Notes: generated by a model not told the origin, from the sequence alone. A stretch of 64,000 nucleotides of DNA from Bacteroides cellulosilyticus DSM 14838 (GCF_000158035.1 NZ_EQ973490.1:1190403-1254402); one strand, 5' to 3'; shown: positions 54,588 through 64,000, counted from the stretch's first letter. Numbers and translations: made by a program.

Positions 54588-57209
54588 ATGAGGAATAAAA
54601 GGAAGTATATCAGAACAACAGGAATCATCCTGTTGTTCTGTGTTGCTTTGTTGAATACGGCATGTGTTTCAAAGCAAAAAGAGAAAGTCGTTCTTGAACT
54701 GAAACAGGGATTACTTTCGCTGATACCATTAAATCAGAATGCTGTCCGGGTACAGTTTTCCCAACCGGGTTCGGCGCCTATGGAAGAGCTTATCTATACA
54801 GAAAAACTTCCTGTTCCTGAATATGAAGTTACAGAAGATAAGCAATCGCTGGTTTTATCTCTGGATGGAATTTCAGTGGAATTCGACAAAGGTACGGAAG
54901 TCTTGACTTTTAAAGATGCGAATAAGCGTATCATTCTTCAAGAGAAAGTTGGCGGACGTTTTATGAAGGTTTCTTCTGTACAGAATGAACCTACCTATCA
55001 GGTGGAACAGCGTTTTGTTTCTCCGAAAGATGAATACATATATGGTACAGGGCAGTTTCAGGATGGTTATCTAAATATCCGGGGGTTGACACGGCGCTTG
55101 ACGCAGGTGAATACACAGATTTCTATTCCTTTTATTCTTTCAAGTAAAGGCTATGGGTTGCTGTGGAACAACTATGGATTGACGGATTTCAATCCGGCAG
55201 ATCAATTTGTGGAGTTGACCCCCACCAATGCAAGTGGAGAGGCTGTTACGGTAAATACCACCGGTACGAGTGGAAATGTAAGGGAAACCAGACAAACCTA
55301 TTCGTTTACAGCTTCGGTGGATGTACCTCGCTCCGGTAGTTATTCTTTGTTGCTGGATGTGGGACAGCGAATGGCACGGAAATATTATCTGGTTATTGAC
55401 GGACAAAAGATTGTGGATGTCAATAATTTATGGTTGCCTCCCACTACTTCTGCCATTGTGGAGCTGACAGCCGGTAAGCACGATATAGAAGTACAAGGTG
55501 AACGTAATGATAAGCCTGTGTTATATTGGCGTCCTGTTTCAGAAGAGACTGTATTCCGTTCTCCGGTTGCCCAAATGTTAGATTATACGGTTTTCGCTGG
55601 TAACGGAGATGAAGTGATCGCCAGCTATCGGGAACTGACCGGACCTGCCCCCATGATGCCTTTGTGGAGTCTGGGATATATACATTGTCGGGAGCGTTAT
55701 AATACTCAAGCAGAATTGCTGGAGAATGCCCGTGAATTCAGGGAACGGAAATTGCCTATCGATATGATTGTACAGGACTGGCAATATTGGGGAAAATATG
55801 GTTGGAATGCCATGAAGTTTGATGAAGACAGATATCCTGATCCGGGAAGTATGATGAAGGAACTTCATGAGATGGATGTGCGTCTGATGATCTCTGTATG
55901 GTCTAAAATCGATGCTCAGTCCGAAGTGGGAAAACAAGCCAAGGAAAAGGGATATTACATACCGGGCAGTGACTGGATTGACTTTTTCAATCCGGACGCG
56001 GCGGCTTTCTATTGGCAGAATTTCCGTACCGGATTATTGAAATATGGTATTGATGCTTGGTGGCAGGATGCTACTGAACCGGAGAATGATGATTTGCAGA
56101 ACCGTCGCATTAATCGTGAACAAACTCCGGGAGAGGTGTACCGGAATGTATATCCGATGTATGTTAGCAAGACAATCTATGAAGGTTTACGTCAGGATGA
56201 TCCTGACAGGCGAGCTATGATTTTTACTCGCAGTGGATTTTCAGGAATGCAACGTTATGCAGCCGCCACATGGTCGGGAGACGTAGGACATGACTGGGAA
56301 ACCTTACGTCGGCAAATCGTAGGGGGATTGGGGCAGATGGCGACAGGACTGCCTTGGTGGACTTATGATGCAGGTGGGTTCTTCCGTCCGGGCGACCAGT
56401 ATACAAATACCGGATATCATGAACAGTTGATCCGCTGGATACAGGCAGGAACATTTTTCCCACTGATGCGTGTGCATGGTTATATGAGTAATACCGAGCC
56501 GTGGCGATATGGAGAAAAGGTGGAACATATCATTGCCCGATATCTGGATTTACGTTATAGGCTTCTTCCTTATATCTATTCACAAAATGCTGCGGTTTCA
56601 TTCAATGGTTCTACTTTGATGCGTCCGTTGGTGATGGATTTCCCTGAAGACCGTTTTGCACTGGAACAAAACTATCAGTTCATGTTCGGACCTTCTATAT
56701 TGGTGGCTCCGGTGGTAGAAAGTGGTGTTAACCGGATGAAGGTTTATCTTCCGGAATGTTCGGCCGGCTGGGTAGATTTCTGGAATGGCACACCTCATAA
56801 GGGAGGTATATTCACAGATGTAAATGTGGATCTTATGAAGACTCCTTTATTTGTGAAAGCGGGTTCTATATTGCCGTTGGGACCTCAGAAGCAATATGCA
56901 TCGGAGGAGACGGAACAACCGTGGGAAATCCGTATTTATCCGGGAGCTGATGGTTCTTATTCTGTTTATGAAGACGAAGGAATCAATTACAATTATGAGA
57001 AAGGTCAGTTCTGCACGTTTGATCTGAAGTGGAATGATTCGGATAAGACACTTACTATCAGTGACAGAAAAGGTTCGTTTGCAGGAATGAAGGAAAGAAT
57101 GGACTTCAATATTGTAATTGTAACGCCGGAGTCAGGCACTGGAATTTATCAGTCAAAAGTGAATAAGAGCATTGTCTATGAGGGAAAGTCAATGGTGATA
57201 TCACTGTAG
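54588..57209 (+). CDS. GH31 alpha-xylosidase-like enzyme with PA14-type insert, lipoprotein
   Basis: This is an 873-residue lipoprotein (signal ending LLNTAC, Cys26). The N-terminal GH31 beta-sandwich is interrupted at about 235-345 by a PA14-like domain (YSLLLDVGQRMARKYYLVID, TAGKHDIEVQGE). This insert is known from GH31 alpha-xylosidases active on xyloglucan-type oligosaccharides. The TIM barrel has nucleophile Asp494 (WWQDATEPEND) and acid/base Asp565 (WSGDVGHDWE). It differs clearly from the GH31 at 47130. Alpha-xylosidase is the best guess from architecture. The gene is 15 bp after GH43-CBM6. Confidence 0.88.
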   Translation: MRNKRKYIRTTGIILLFCVALLNTACVSKQKEKVVLELKQGLLSLIPLNQNAVRVQFSQPGSAPMEELIYTEKLPVPEYEVTEDKQSLVLSLDGISVEFDKGTEVLTFKDANKRIILQEKVGGRFMKVSSVQNEPTYQVEQRFVSPKDEYIYGTGQFQDGYLNIRGLTRRLTQVNTQISIPFILSSKGYGLLWNNYGLTDFNPADQFVELTPTNASGEAVTVNTTGTSGNVRETRQTYSFTASVDVPRSGSYSLLLDVGQRMARKYYLVIDGQKIVDVNNLWLPPTTSAIVELTAGKHDIEVQGERNDKPVLYWRPVSEETVFRSPVAQMLDYTVFAGNGDEVIASYRELTGPAPMMPLWSLGYIHCRERYNTQAELLENAREFRERKLPIDMIVQDWQYWGKYGWNAMKFDEDRYPDPGSMMKELHEMDVRLMISVWSKIDAQSEVGKQAKEKGYYIPGSDWIDFFNPDAAAFYWQNFRTGLLKYGIDAWWQDATEPENDDLQNRRINREQTPGEVYRNVYPMYVSKTIYEGLRQDDPDRRAMIFTRSGFSGMQRYAAATWSGDVGHDWETLRRQIVGGLGQMATGLPWWTYDAGGFFRPGDQYTNTGYHEQLIRWIQAGTFFPLMRVHGYMSNTEPWRYGEKVEHIIARYLDLRYRLLPYIYSQNAAVSFNGSTLMRPLVMDFPEDRFALEQNYQFMFGPSILVAPVVESGVNRMKVYLPECSAGWVDFWNGTPHKGGIFTDVNVDLMKTPLFVKAGSILPLGPQKQYASEETEQPWEIRIYPGADGSYSVYEDEGINYNYEKGQFCTFDLKWNDSDKTLTISDRKGSFAGMKERMDFNIVIVTPESGTGIYQSKVNKSIVYEGKSMVISL

Positions 57210-57246
57210 TGTTTCTTGAGGCAATGATTTGGAAATATCTTAAAAT

Positions 57247-59280
57247 ATGAAGAATAATATGAAGTCGTTTTTGGCCCTCGTAGGGTTTGTAATAGCGTCC
57301 ATTACTACAGGATGTGGTCAATCCCATACTGTGTGGCTTGATGATTTGGATCTGACAGCTATGACTCAAGGTAATGGAGTAGCTATGAAAAATAAATCGG
57401 TTGATGGCAAAACCTTGACAATCGGAGGACAAACGTTTGAACGTGGAGTAGGTACTCATTCAGTCAGTGAGATAGCAATTCAATTGGATGGCAAAGCCGT
57501 ATCATTTACGGCTCAGGTAGGGCTGGATGATGAGATCATCGAGCATAAAACGTCTGCCGAATTTATTGTAATAGGAGATGGAGCCAGGCTTTGGTCCAGT
57601 GGGATTGTAAAGGCAGGAGATGCGCCTAAATTATGTTCGGTTTCATTGGATGGAGTCAAAAGGCTTGAGCTGATAGTTGCTGATGGTGGTGACGGGCCTT
57701 ACTATGACCATGCCGACTGGGCGGATGCAAAGATAATATCAAAAGGAAAGAAGAGTTTTCCTACACTTAAATTCATTGCTACGGAACCTTATATACTGAC
57801 TCCACCCGCTCCCGCGACGCCGAGAATTAATGGGGCCTCTGTGTTTGGAGTGCGTCCCGGTTCGCCATTCCAATATCAGATAGCGGCTACAGGAGATCGT
57901 CCGATGAGATTTGCAGCGGAGGGATTACCGGCAGGATTGGAGATTCACCCGGAAACGGGTCTGATTACGGGTAAGCTAACCAAGGCTGGTACATTTGAAG
58001 TGGTTTTACAGGCGAAAAATGTGAAAGGAACGGCAGAAAGAAAACTTCGTATTGAGTGTGGTGACAGAATTGCTCTTACTCCGCCGATGGGATGGAACAG
58101 TTGGAACTGCTTCGGACACGAAGTCTCGGCTGAGAAAGTGAAACAAGCGGCAAGAGCTATGATTGAAAGTGGTTTAGTGAATTATGGCTGGACTTATATC
58201 AATATAGATGATTCATGGCAACATCACAGAGATCCCAACGACCGGACCAGAGGTGGACGGTTGCGTGACGATCAGGGTAATATTATACCTAATGCCCAAT
58301 TCCCTGATATGAAAGGGTTAACGGACTACATACATTCACTTGGACTGAAAGTGGGTATTTATTCTTCACCCGGTCCGTGGACTTGCGGAGGTTGCGTAGG
58401 CAGTTATGGTTATGAAAAGCAAGATGCCGATATGTATGGCGAATGGGGGCTTGATTATTTGAAATATGACTGGTGCAGTTACGGGGGAGTACTTGACCGT
58501 GATTTGGATAAGGATCCTTACAGCGTGTCTTCCTTGGCGTTTCAAGGGGGAGGGGATTCAATTGCCGGTAGAAAGCCATTTAAGATTATGGGCGATTATT
58601 TGCGTCAGCAGCCCAGGGACATTGTTTATAACCTGTGTCAGTATGGCATGGGAGATGTCTGGAAATGGGGAGATGCCGTTGGCGGCCAGTGCTGGCGCAC
58701 GACTAACGATATCACCGATACTTGGGAAAGTGTAAAAGGCATCGCTCTTTCTCAGGACCGTGCAGCTGCATGGGCGAAACCCGGTAACTGGAATGATCCG
58801 GACATGCTGGTTCTAGGTATTGTAGGTTGGGGAAATCCTCACCAAACCAAGCTTAAACCTGATGAGCAGTATCTCCATTTCAGTCTTTGGAGTTTATTCT
58901 CTGCACCGCTTCTGATAGGTTGTGACTTGGAGAAAATGGATGATTTTACCCTGAGTCTGCTGACTAACAATGAGGTAATAGCTGTTAATCAGGATCCTTT
59001 GGGTAAACAGGCCACATGTGTATATTCAATAGGGGAATTACGTATTTATGTGAAAGAACTAGAAGATGGCAGTAAGGCGGTTGGTTTCTGTAATTTCGAC
59101 CGGGAAAAGGCTGATATCTCTTTCCGTAATTTTGATAAACTGAATATTACGGGTAAACAAACTGTGCGTGATCTCTGGAGACAAAAGGATATAAGAACCT
59201 TGGATACAGGACGGAAGCCATTGTCACTCAATGTTCCGGCACATGGTGTACTTCTTTATAAATTTACACCGGTTCAATGA
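57247..59280 (+). CDS. GH27 alpha-galactosidase with NPCBM and Ig-like domains, lipoprotein
   Basis: This is 677 residues; an internal ATG at 57259 is an alternative start. A lipoprotein signal ends TTGC (Cys23). The NPCBM-like domain fills about 28-165 (FERGVGTHSVSEIAI). A short putative Ig domain spans about 190-275 (LPAGLEIHPETGLITG). A GH27 barrel follows (PPMGWNSWNCFGHEVS), with nucleophile Asp408 (YLKYDWC) and acid/base Asp488 (RTTNDITDTW), then a C-terminal beta domain. The family includes alpha-galactosidases and beta-L-arabinopyranosidases, and both would fit a branched plant glycan. Confidence 0.9.
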   Translation: MKNNMKSFLALVGFVIASITTGCGQSHTVWLDDLDLTAMTQGNGVAMKNKSVDGKTLTIGGQTFERGVGTHSVSEIAIQLDGKAVSFTAQVGLDDEIIEHKTSAEFIVIGDGARLWSSGIVKAGDAPKLCSVSLDGVKRLELIVADGGDGPYYDHADWADAKIISKGKKSFPTLKFIATEPYILTPPAPATPRINGASVFGVRPGSPFQYQIAATGDRPMRFAAEGLPAGLEIHPETGLITGKLTKAGTFEVVLQAKNVKGTAERKLRIECGDRIALTPPMGWNSWNCFGHEVSAEKVKQAARAMIESGLVNYGWTYINIDDSWQHHRDPNDRTRGGRLRDDQGNIIPNAQFPDMKGLTDYIHSLGLKVGIYSSPGPWTCGGCVGSYGYEKQDADMYGEWGLDYLKYDWCSYGGVLDRDLDKDPYSVSSLAFQGGGDSIAGRKPFKIMGDYLRQQPRDIVYNLCQYGMGDVWKWGDAVGGQCWRTTNDITDTWESVKGIALSQDRAAAWAKPGNWNDPDMLVLGIVGWGNPHQTKLKPDEQYLHFSLWSLFSAPLLIGCDLEKMDDFTLSLLTNNEVIAVNQDPLGKQATCVYSIGELRIYVKELEDGSKAVGFCNFDREKADISFRNFDKLNITGKQTVRDLWRQKDIRTLDTGRKPLSLNVPAHGVLLYKFTPVQ

Positions 59281-59320
59281 AATGTAAAAAAATAGAATTA
59301 CTTACTTAATTGTTTTTATC

Positions 59321-60391
59321 ATGAGAAACACTCTTTTTATTGTTAGTTTATATCTGATCTTATCCGCTTGCGGCGAGAAAAGTAATGAAGTGAAGTTTAT
59401 TTCGGAAAGTAATCCGATAGTGACGGATAAGTTTACCGCTGATCCGGCACCTATGGTGCATAATGGTAGACTGTACCTCTACGTGGGTCACGATGAGGCT
59501 GAAGAAGGACAGGACTTTAACATAACCGAATGGCTGTGTTATTCAACAAAAGATATGAAAACATGGACTGATCATGGAAGTGTGCTGAAGCCTACCGATT
59601 TCTCGTGGGGAGTTGGCGAAGCATGGGCTTCCCAGGTTGTAGAGAAAGACGGGAAATTCTATTATTATACAACGGTACAGGCGGGTGCGCCATATAATAG
59701 TAAGGTGGTAGGAGTTGCAGTGTCGGATAGTCCGACAGGCCCTTTCATCGATGCTCGGGGTACACCGCTTATTACAGATGATATGACTCCTAACGGTCCT
59801 CGTGGATGGTGGAACGATATCGATCCGACCGTTTTTGTGGATGATGACGGCACACCATGGATGAGCTGGGGTAACGGTACCTGCTTCTTAGTGAAACTTA
59901 AACCCAATATGACAGAACTGGACGGAAACATAGAGATTCTTAAAATGCCGAAATTTGTGGAAGGGCCATGGATTCATAAGCGTGAAAATCTTTACTATCT
60001 GACGTATGCATCGATGGGTAAGGGGCGTGAAACCATTAGTTATGCCACGGCACCAAGTATGGAAGGTCCATGGACCTATCGTGGAGTCTTGACAGGAATG
60101 GCAGAAAATAGCTTTACCATACATCCGGGAATCATTGAATTCAAGGGACAAAACTATCTGTTCTATCATAATGCAATACTTACCATAGATGGAAAATCGG
60201 GTGCCACAGGGCGCCGAAGCGTGTGCGTTGACTATCTTTATTATCTACCTGACGGACGTATGGCGTATGTTGAGCAGACCAAAGAAGGTATTACTGTGAA
60301 GCCGAAGACTGCCGCCGAAGTAGCTGAGATTGTAAATCCATACACTGACGAAAAAGAAGTTGTGGTAGAAAAAGAAGTAATAGCGAATTGA
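59321..60391 (+). CDS. GH43 glycosidase, single-domain lipoprotein
   Basis: The protein has 356 residues, with a lipoprotein signal ending LILSAC (Cys17). A single GH43 propeller has base Asp in [12 protein letters not shown], modulating Asp in WWNDIDPTVFVDDDG and donor Glu in VEGPWIHKR. It belongs to the same GH43 branch as the 53211 and 60422 proteins but lacks the CBM6. The C-terminal 25 residues are charged and of low complexity (DEKEVVVEKEVIAN), possibly what remains after loss of the binding domain. It starts 41 bp after the GH27 gene. Confidence 0.87.
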   Translation: MRNTLFIVSLYLILSACGEKSNEVKFISESNPIVTDKFTADPAPMVHNGRLYLYVGHDEAEEGQDFNITEWLCYSTKDMKTWTDHGSVLKPTDFSWGVGEAWASQVVEKDGKFYYYTTVQAGAPYNSKVVGVAVSDSPTGPFIDARGTPLITDDMTPNGPRGWWNDIDPTVFVDDDGTPWMSWGNGTCFLVKLKPNMTELDGNIEILKMPKFVEGPWIHKRENLYYLTYASMGKGRETISYATAPSMEGPWTYRGVLTGMAENSFTIHPGIIEFKGQNYLFYHNAILTIDGKSGATGRRSVCVDYLYYLPDGRMAYVEQTKEGITVKPKTAAEVAEIVNPYTDEKEVVVEKEVIAN

Positions 60392-60421
60392 ATGTAAATT
60401 GAGCAAGTAATATTATATATC

Positions 60422-63106
60422 ATGAACAAGAGAATAACTTTATTTCTCATTACCCTTTTAACGGTTTGTGGGGTACAATCGCAGAACAATAATCAAAATC
60501 GGAACGCTGATTTCCATAAATGGGCAGAAACACCGCCTATGGGTTGGAATAGTTGGGATTGCTTTGGGGCTAATGTTACTGAGGCGGAAGTGAAAGCCAA
60601 TGCCGATTATATGGCGGAGCACCTGAAAGACTACGGTTGGGAGTATATTGTTGTGGATATCCGCTGGTTTGTGGAAAATCAGACTACCGGTTACTATAAC
60701 TTCAAAGATCCTAAATATGTGCTTGATGAATACGGCCGTTATATGCCTGCCGTGAACCGTTTTCCATCAGCTGGCAACGGAAATGGATTTAAGCCTCTTG
60801 CTGACTATGTCCACAGTAAGGGATTGAAGTTTGGTATCCATCTGATGCGCGGTGTACCCACACTTGCCGTAGAGAAGAAATTGCCGGTGAAAGATGCCGG
60901 TGGAGTAACGGCTGCTGATATTTATTCTACCGACTGGAAATGCCCCTGGTTGGGAGATAACTACACGATTGTAGCCGACAGACCGGGAGCGCAGGAATAT
61001 TATAATTCAATCTTCGATCTGTATGCTTCATGGGGAGTGGATTTTGTTAAGATTGATGATCTTTCCCGCCCTTATCATCAGGCGGAAATAGAGATGATAC
61101 GTAAGGCGATTGACCGTACCGGACGGCCGATTGTATTGAGCATGTCACCGGGAGAAACCGATGTGAATAAGGCGGATCACGCTGTAGGGCATGCTAATAT
61201 GTGGCGTACAGTAGATGATTTCTGGGACAATTGGCCGCATCTTTACCATCAGTTTGAAGTATGTCCCAAATGGGCGCCTTATATAGGTCGTGGCGCATGG
61301 CCCGATGCCGATATGTTGCCGTTGGGGCATATTGATCTTCGAGGTAACGCCCGTATGAGTAAGTTTACGCGGGATGAACAATATATGGTTATGACGTTGT
61401 TTGCTATGTTCAAGTCGCCGCTGATGTTCGGTGGGCACTTACCTGATAATGATAAATTCACCAATTCGCTGATAACGAATGAAGAAGTGCTCTATGTACA
61501 TAGGAACTCTGTAAACAACAAGCAATGGTATAATAAAGATGGCGTTATAGCCTGGACAGCTGATGATCCCAGAAATGGAGATAAATATCTGGCACTGTTC
61601 TATGTAGATCAGAAAGAACCCCGGGAGTCACATCCTGCCAATCGGAAAGTGACTGTAGATCTGAAAGAATTAGGATTTGGCGGAGCTGCCAAAGTACGTG
61701 ATATCTGGAGGAATCAGGATCTTGGCAATTTCTCAGGAACGGAGTTCTCACCTGTCATCAATTATCACGGCGCAGGGTTGTACAGGATCTCGAAAAAGTT
61801 GAAAGTACAGACTAACAATCCGATTATTCAGACTAAATATACAGCCGATCCGGCACCAATGGTGCACAATGATACTGTATTCCTTTATTCAAGTCACGAC
61901 GATGACAATGCGAAAGGCTTTGTTATGCGCGAATGGTTACTTTATACTTCGACTGATATGGTGAATTGGACAGATCACGGAGTGGTTGCCTCGCTGAAAG
62001 ACTTCAAATGGGTTCCTTATGACAATGGTGCCTGGGCACCGCAGTGTATTGAACGCAACGGGAAATTCTATATGTATTGTCCGATGCCCGGTGGGATAGG
62101 CATCGGTGTGCTGGTTGCCGATAGTCCTTATGGGCCGTTTATAGATCCCATCGGAAAGCCATTAGTGAAAAACAGTTATGCTGATATAGATCCTACGGTG
62201 CTGATTGATGATGATGGGCAGGCTTATATGTATTGGGGAAATCCGGATTTATATTATGTGAAGTTGAATGAAGATATGATTTCCTGTGATGGTGAAGTAG
62301 TGCATGAGCAGATGACACATGAGGCTTTTGGCGAACGGAAGGGGAATCAGAAACGCCCCACTTTATATGAAGAAGGGCCGTGGGCTTACAAGAGAAAGAA
62401 TAAGTATTACATGGCGTTCGCGTCCACCTGCTGTCCCGAAGGCATGGGATATTCGATGAGTGACTCTCCAACTGGTCCCTGGGTATATAAAGGTATGATT
62501 ATGGAAGGTGACAGAAGATCAAATGGCAATCATCCGGGTATTATTGACTATAAAGGGAATACGTATGTCTTTGGCTTCAATTATGATATCCATTTTTCCA
62601 AGATTTCCCAGCACTATGAGCGACGCTCTATTTGTGTGGAGAAACTGACCTTTAATCCGGATGGCACAATTCAGCAACTTCCGTTCTGGACGGCAAAAGG
62701 CGTAGATCCGGTGGGCAAGCTCGATCCTTACCGTCGCGTTGAAGCCGAGACAATAGCCTGGAGTGAGGGTTTGAAGACAGAAAAGAGCGAGGCAGGTATG
62801 TATGTTACGGCTATTCACGACGGGGATTATATTCGTGTGCGCAATGTCGATTTCAAGAAAGGGGCGAAGTCATTTGAAGCAGTTGCTGCATCGTCTTCTT
62901 CCGGTGGGCAAATAGAAATTCGTTTGGATGACAAAGAAGGTACGCTGATCGGCACCTGCGTTATTGGCAATACAGGTGGTCCGGAAAGTTGGAAGACTTT
63001 CCAGGCTCAGGTTGATAAAGTAAAAGGCGTGCACGATGTTTACTTCATCTTTAGAGGCGGCGAAGATGAGCTATTTAACTTCGACTGTTGGAAGTTTATC
63101 AGATAG
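60422..63106 (+). CDS. GH27-GH43-CBM6 fusion enzyme
   Basis: This is an 894-residue secreted enzyme (signal ending GVQSQ) with two catalytic modules. Residues about 30-455 are GH27 (PPMGWNSWDCFGANVT), with nucleophile Asp212 (FVKIDD) and acid/base Asp266 (RTVDDFWDNW). Residues about 465-760 are GH43, with base Asp476 ([12 protein letters not shown]), modulating Asp in ADIDPTVLIDDDG and donor Glu in EEGPWAYKR. The C-terminal about 130 residues are CBM6-like. All catalytic positions look intact. The GH43-CBM6 half is a sibling of the 53211 gene, so the fusion probably arose by duplication within the operon. It is the last gene of the eight-gene unit. Confidence 0.9.
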   Translation: MNKRITLFLITLLTVCGVQSQNNNQNRNADFHKWAETPPMGWNSWDCFGANVTEAEVKANADYMAEHLKDYGWEYIVVDIRWFVENQTTGYYNFKDPKYVLDEYGRYMPAVNRFPSAGNGNGFKPLADYVHSKGLKFGIHLMRGVPTLAVEKKLPVKDAGGVTAADIYSTDWKCPWLGDNYTIVADRPGAQEYYNSIFDLYASWGVDFVKIDDLSRPYHQAEIEMIRKAIDRTGRPIVLSMSPGETDVNKADHAVGHANMWRTVDDFWDNWPHLYHQFEVCPKWAPYIGRGAWPDADMLPLGHIDLRGNARMSKFTRDEQYMVMTLFAMFKSPLMFGGHLPDNDKFTNSLITNEEVLYVHRNSVNNKQWYNKDGVIAWTADDPRNGDKYLALFYVDQKEPRESHPANRKVTVDLKELGFGGAAKVRDIWRNQDLGNFSGTEFSPVINYHGAGLYRISKKLKVQTNNPIIQTKYTADPAPMVHNDTVFLYSSHDDDNAKGFVMREWLLYTSTDMVNWTDHGVVASLKDFKWVPYDNGAWAPQCIERNGKFYMYCPMPGGIGIGVLVADSPYGPFIDPIGKPLVKNSYADIDPTVLIDDDGQAYMYWGNPDLYYVKLNEDMISCDGEVVHEQMTHEAFGERKGNQKRPTLYEEGPWAYKRKNKYYMAFASTCCPEGMGYSMSDSPTGPWVYKGMIMEGDRRSNGNHPGIIDYKGNTYVFGFNYDIHFSKISQHYERRSICVEKLTFNPDGTIQQLPFWTAKGVDPVGKLDPYRRVEAETIAWSEGLKTEKSEAGMYVTAIHDGDYIRVRNVDFKKGAKSFEAVAASSSSGGQIEIRLDDKEGTLIGTCVIGNTGGPESWKTFQAQVDKVKGVHDVYFIFRGGEDELFNFDCWKFIR

Positions 63107-63163
63107 CGGACAGTTAAGGCTTTAGTTCATTATTGCTTGAATAGATTGTATCGGAAATAGATG

Positions 63164-63185
63164 TTATCTATGTCTGTATAGATAA
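63164..63185 (+). terminator. Hairpin after the eight-gene operon
   Basis: TTATCTAT (63164-63171) and ATAGATAA (63178-63185) form a perfect 8-bp stem with a 6-nt loop, 57 bp after the last stop codon. It is AT-rich and has no strong T-tract, so termination here is plausible but weakly supported. Confidence 0.4.
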
Positions 63186-63226
63186 ATCCGATGAATAAAA
63201 AGTGTGTAAATATCAAACAAAATCCT

Positions 63227-63234
63227 TACTTTTG
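63227..63234 (+). promoter_or_regulatory. -7 box for rubrerythrin
   Basis: TACTTTTG at 63227-63234 fits the Bacteroides -7 consensus, 66 bp upstream of the start codon. No 21-bp direct repeat is found upstream, so it is outside the PUL regulon. Confidence 0.6.
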
Positions 63235-63300
63235 TGTTGTTAATAAGAATGACTAACGACAATTGATACGTAATTTACTAACTAAATAAGAAAAAGAACT

Positions 63301-63879
63301 ATGGCTAAAAGTGTTAAGGGAACTCAAACAGAAAAGAATCTGTTGACCTCATTTGCAGGAGAATCACAAGCAAGAATGCGTTACACTTATTTTGCAAGTG
63401 TAGCTAAGAAGGAAGGTTACGAACAAATTGCTGCTATCTTTACTGAAACGGCTGATCAGGAGAAAGAACACGCTAAACGTATGTTCAAGTATCTGGAAGG
63501 TGGTATGGTAGAAATTACAGCAAGCTATCCTGCCGGTGTTATCAGCACCACACTGGATAACCTGAAAGAAGCTGCTGCCGGTGAACACGAAGAATGGTCT
63601 TTGGACTATCCCCACTTTGCTGACGTAGCGGAAAAAGAAGGTTTCTATGAAATCGCTGCTATGTACCGCAACATTTCAATTGCCGAGAAGGGTCATGAAG
63701 AAAGATACCTGGCTTTCGTAAACAATATCGAGAATACTACAGTATTCGCTAAAGAAGGTGAAGTAGTATGGCAATGCCGTAATTGCGGTTTCATCTTCAC
63801 AGGTAAAGAAGCTCCTGAAGTTTGCCCGGCATGTTTGCATCCGCAGGCTTATTTCGAAGTGAAAAAAGAAAACTATTAA
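63301..63879 (+). CDS. rbr: Rubrerythrin
   Basis: This 192-residue cytoplasmic protein has a ferritin-like four-helix diiron domain (about 1-145) with the repeated metal ligands in FAGESQARMRYTYFA, TADQEKEHAKRMF and ISIAEKGHEERYL. A C-terminal rubredoxin-like centre has four Cys in CRNCG and CPAC. The family reduces hydrogen peroxide in anaerobes. The length and domains are typical. It has its own promoter and terminator and marks the right flank of the PUL. Confidence 0.96.
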   Translation: MAKSVKGTQTEKNLLTSFAGESQARMRYTYFASVAKKEGYEQIAAIFTETADQEKEHAKRMFKYLEGGMVEITASYPAGVISTTLDNLKEAAAGEHEEWSLDYPHFADVAEKEGFYEIAAMYRNISIAEKGHEERYLAFVNNIENTTVFAKEGEVVWQCRNCGFIFTGKEAPEVCPACLHPQAYFEVKKENY

Positions 63880-63902
63880 GAAATTCTTATTTCTATGATA
63901 AA

Positions 63903-63943
63903 GAACGCCCGGGTGTTTCGCTTGAAGAAACATCCGGGCGTTC
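63903..63943 (+). terminator. Hairpin after rubrerythrin
   Basis: A 17-bp GC-rich stem (63903-63919 and 63927-63943, one wobble pair) has a 7-nt loop, 24 bp after the rubrerythrin stop. The T-run after it is poor, but the stem is very stable. Bases 63944-64000 show no recognisable gene start. Confidence 0.75.
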
Positions 63944-64000
63944 GGCATTAATAAAGGAGATAACTCCTTAACCCGTTGGCGGAATTACTTTCTTTCTGGC

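Overview
The window looks like a chromosomal segment of a gut Bacteroides. The evidence is an AT-leaning genome, the Bacteroides-type -7 promoter box (TAnnTTTG), a SusC/SusD pair, a hybrid two-component system (HTCS) and many secreted glycosidases with signal or lipoprotein peptides. I would place it near the plant-fibre-degrading species (ovatus, intestinalis, cellulosilyticus), but the species cannot be fixed by reading. Most of the window (about 1.9-63.1 kb) is one large polysaccharide utilisation locus (PUL). It is flanked by a SulP anion transporter on the left and rubrerythrin on the right.

Layout: (1) 1-1.8 kb: the tail of an unrelated gene and a SulP permease. (2) 1.9-5.8 kb: HTCS sensor/regulator. 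(3) 5.8-20 kb: outer-membrane operon with an IPT/NHL surface lipoprotein, SusC, SusD, a DUF1735/DUF4361-type lipoprotein, a TonB-plug protein without a barrel, and a GH5-GH43 multidomain enzyme. (4) 20-27.2 kb: a module with no glycosidases, holding a large thioredoxin-like protein, an ECF sigma factor with two membrane or lipoprotein partners, a YjbR-type protein, a secreted protein sharing a domain with the thioredoxin-like protein, and clusters of CTACACC repeats. (5) 27.2-32.4 kb: GH2 and an atypical GH97. (6) 32.4-39 kb, minus strand: GH127-type and GH43 enzymes plus a separate tandem CE1-type esterase. (7) 39.1-47 kb: a second GH127-type enzyme, then a GH97/GH2 operon. (8) 47-63.1 kb: an eight-gene operon (GH31, GH43, GH97, GH43-CBM6, GH31 with a PA14-like insert, GH27, GH43, GH27-GH43-CBM6).

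The main discovery is regulatory. Six promoters in the window carry the same pair of direct repeats (consensus about TATCTAATATTGAAAA). The copies are exactly 21 bp apart, and the second copy starts exactly 36 bp before a TAnnTTTG box. They precede the SusC operon, GH2/GH97, GH43/GH127 (minus strand), GH127, GH97/GH2 and the eight-gene GH31 operon. The simplest reading is that these are binding sites of the local HTCS, which would then control all six transcription units. The esterase promoter has the same geometry with a different repeat (TGTAACATCAT), as if a different regulator of the same class drove it.

Together the enzymes would remove alpha/beta-galactose, alpha-xylose, alpha- and beta-L-arabinose and ester groups. 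That suggests a heavily branched plant glycan, such as a complex cereal arabinoxylan or a similar decorated hemicellulose. The substrate is an inference: the usual xylan backbone enzymes (GH10) and uronic-acid enzymes (GH67/GH115) are absent here.
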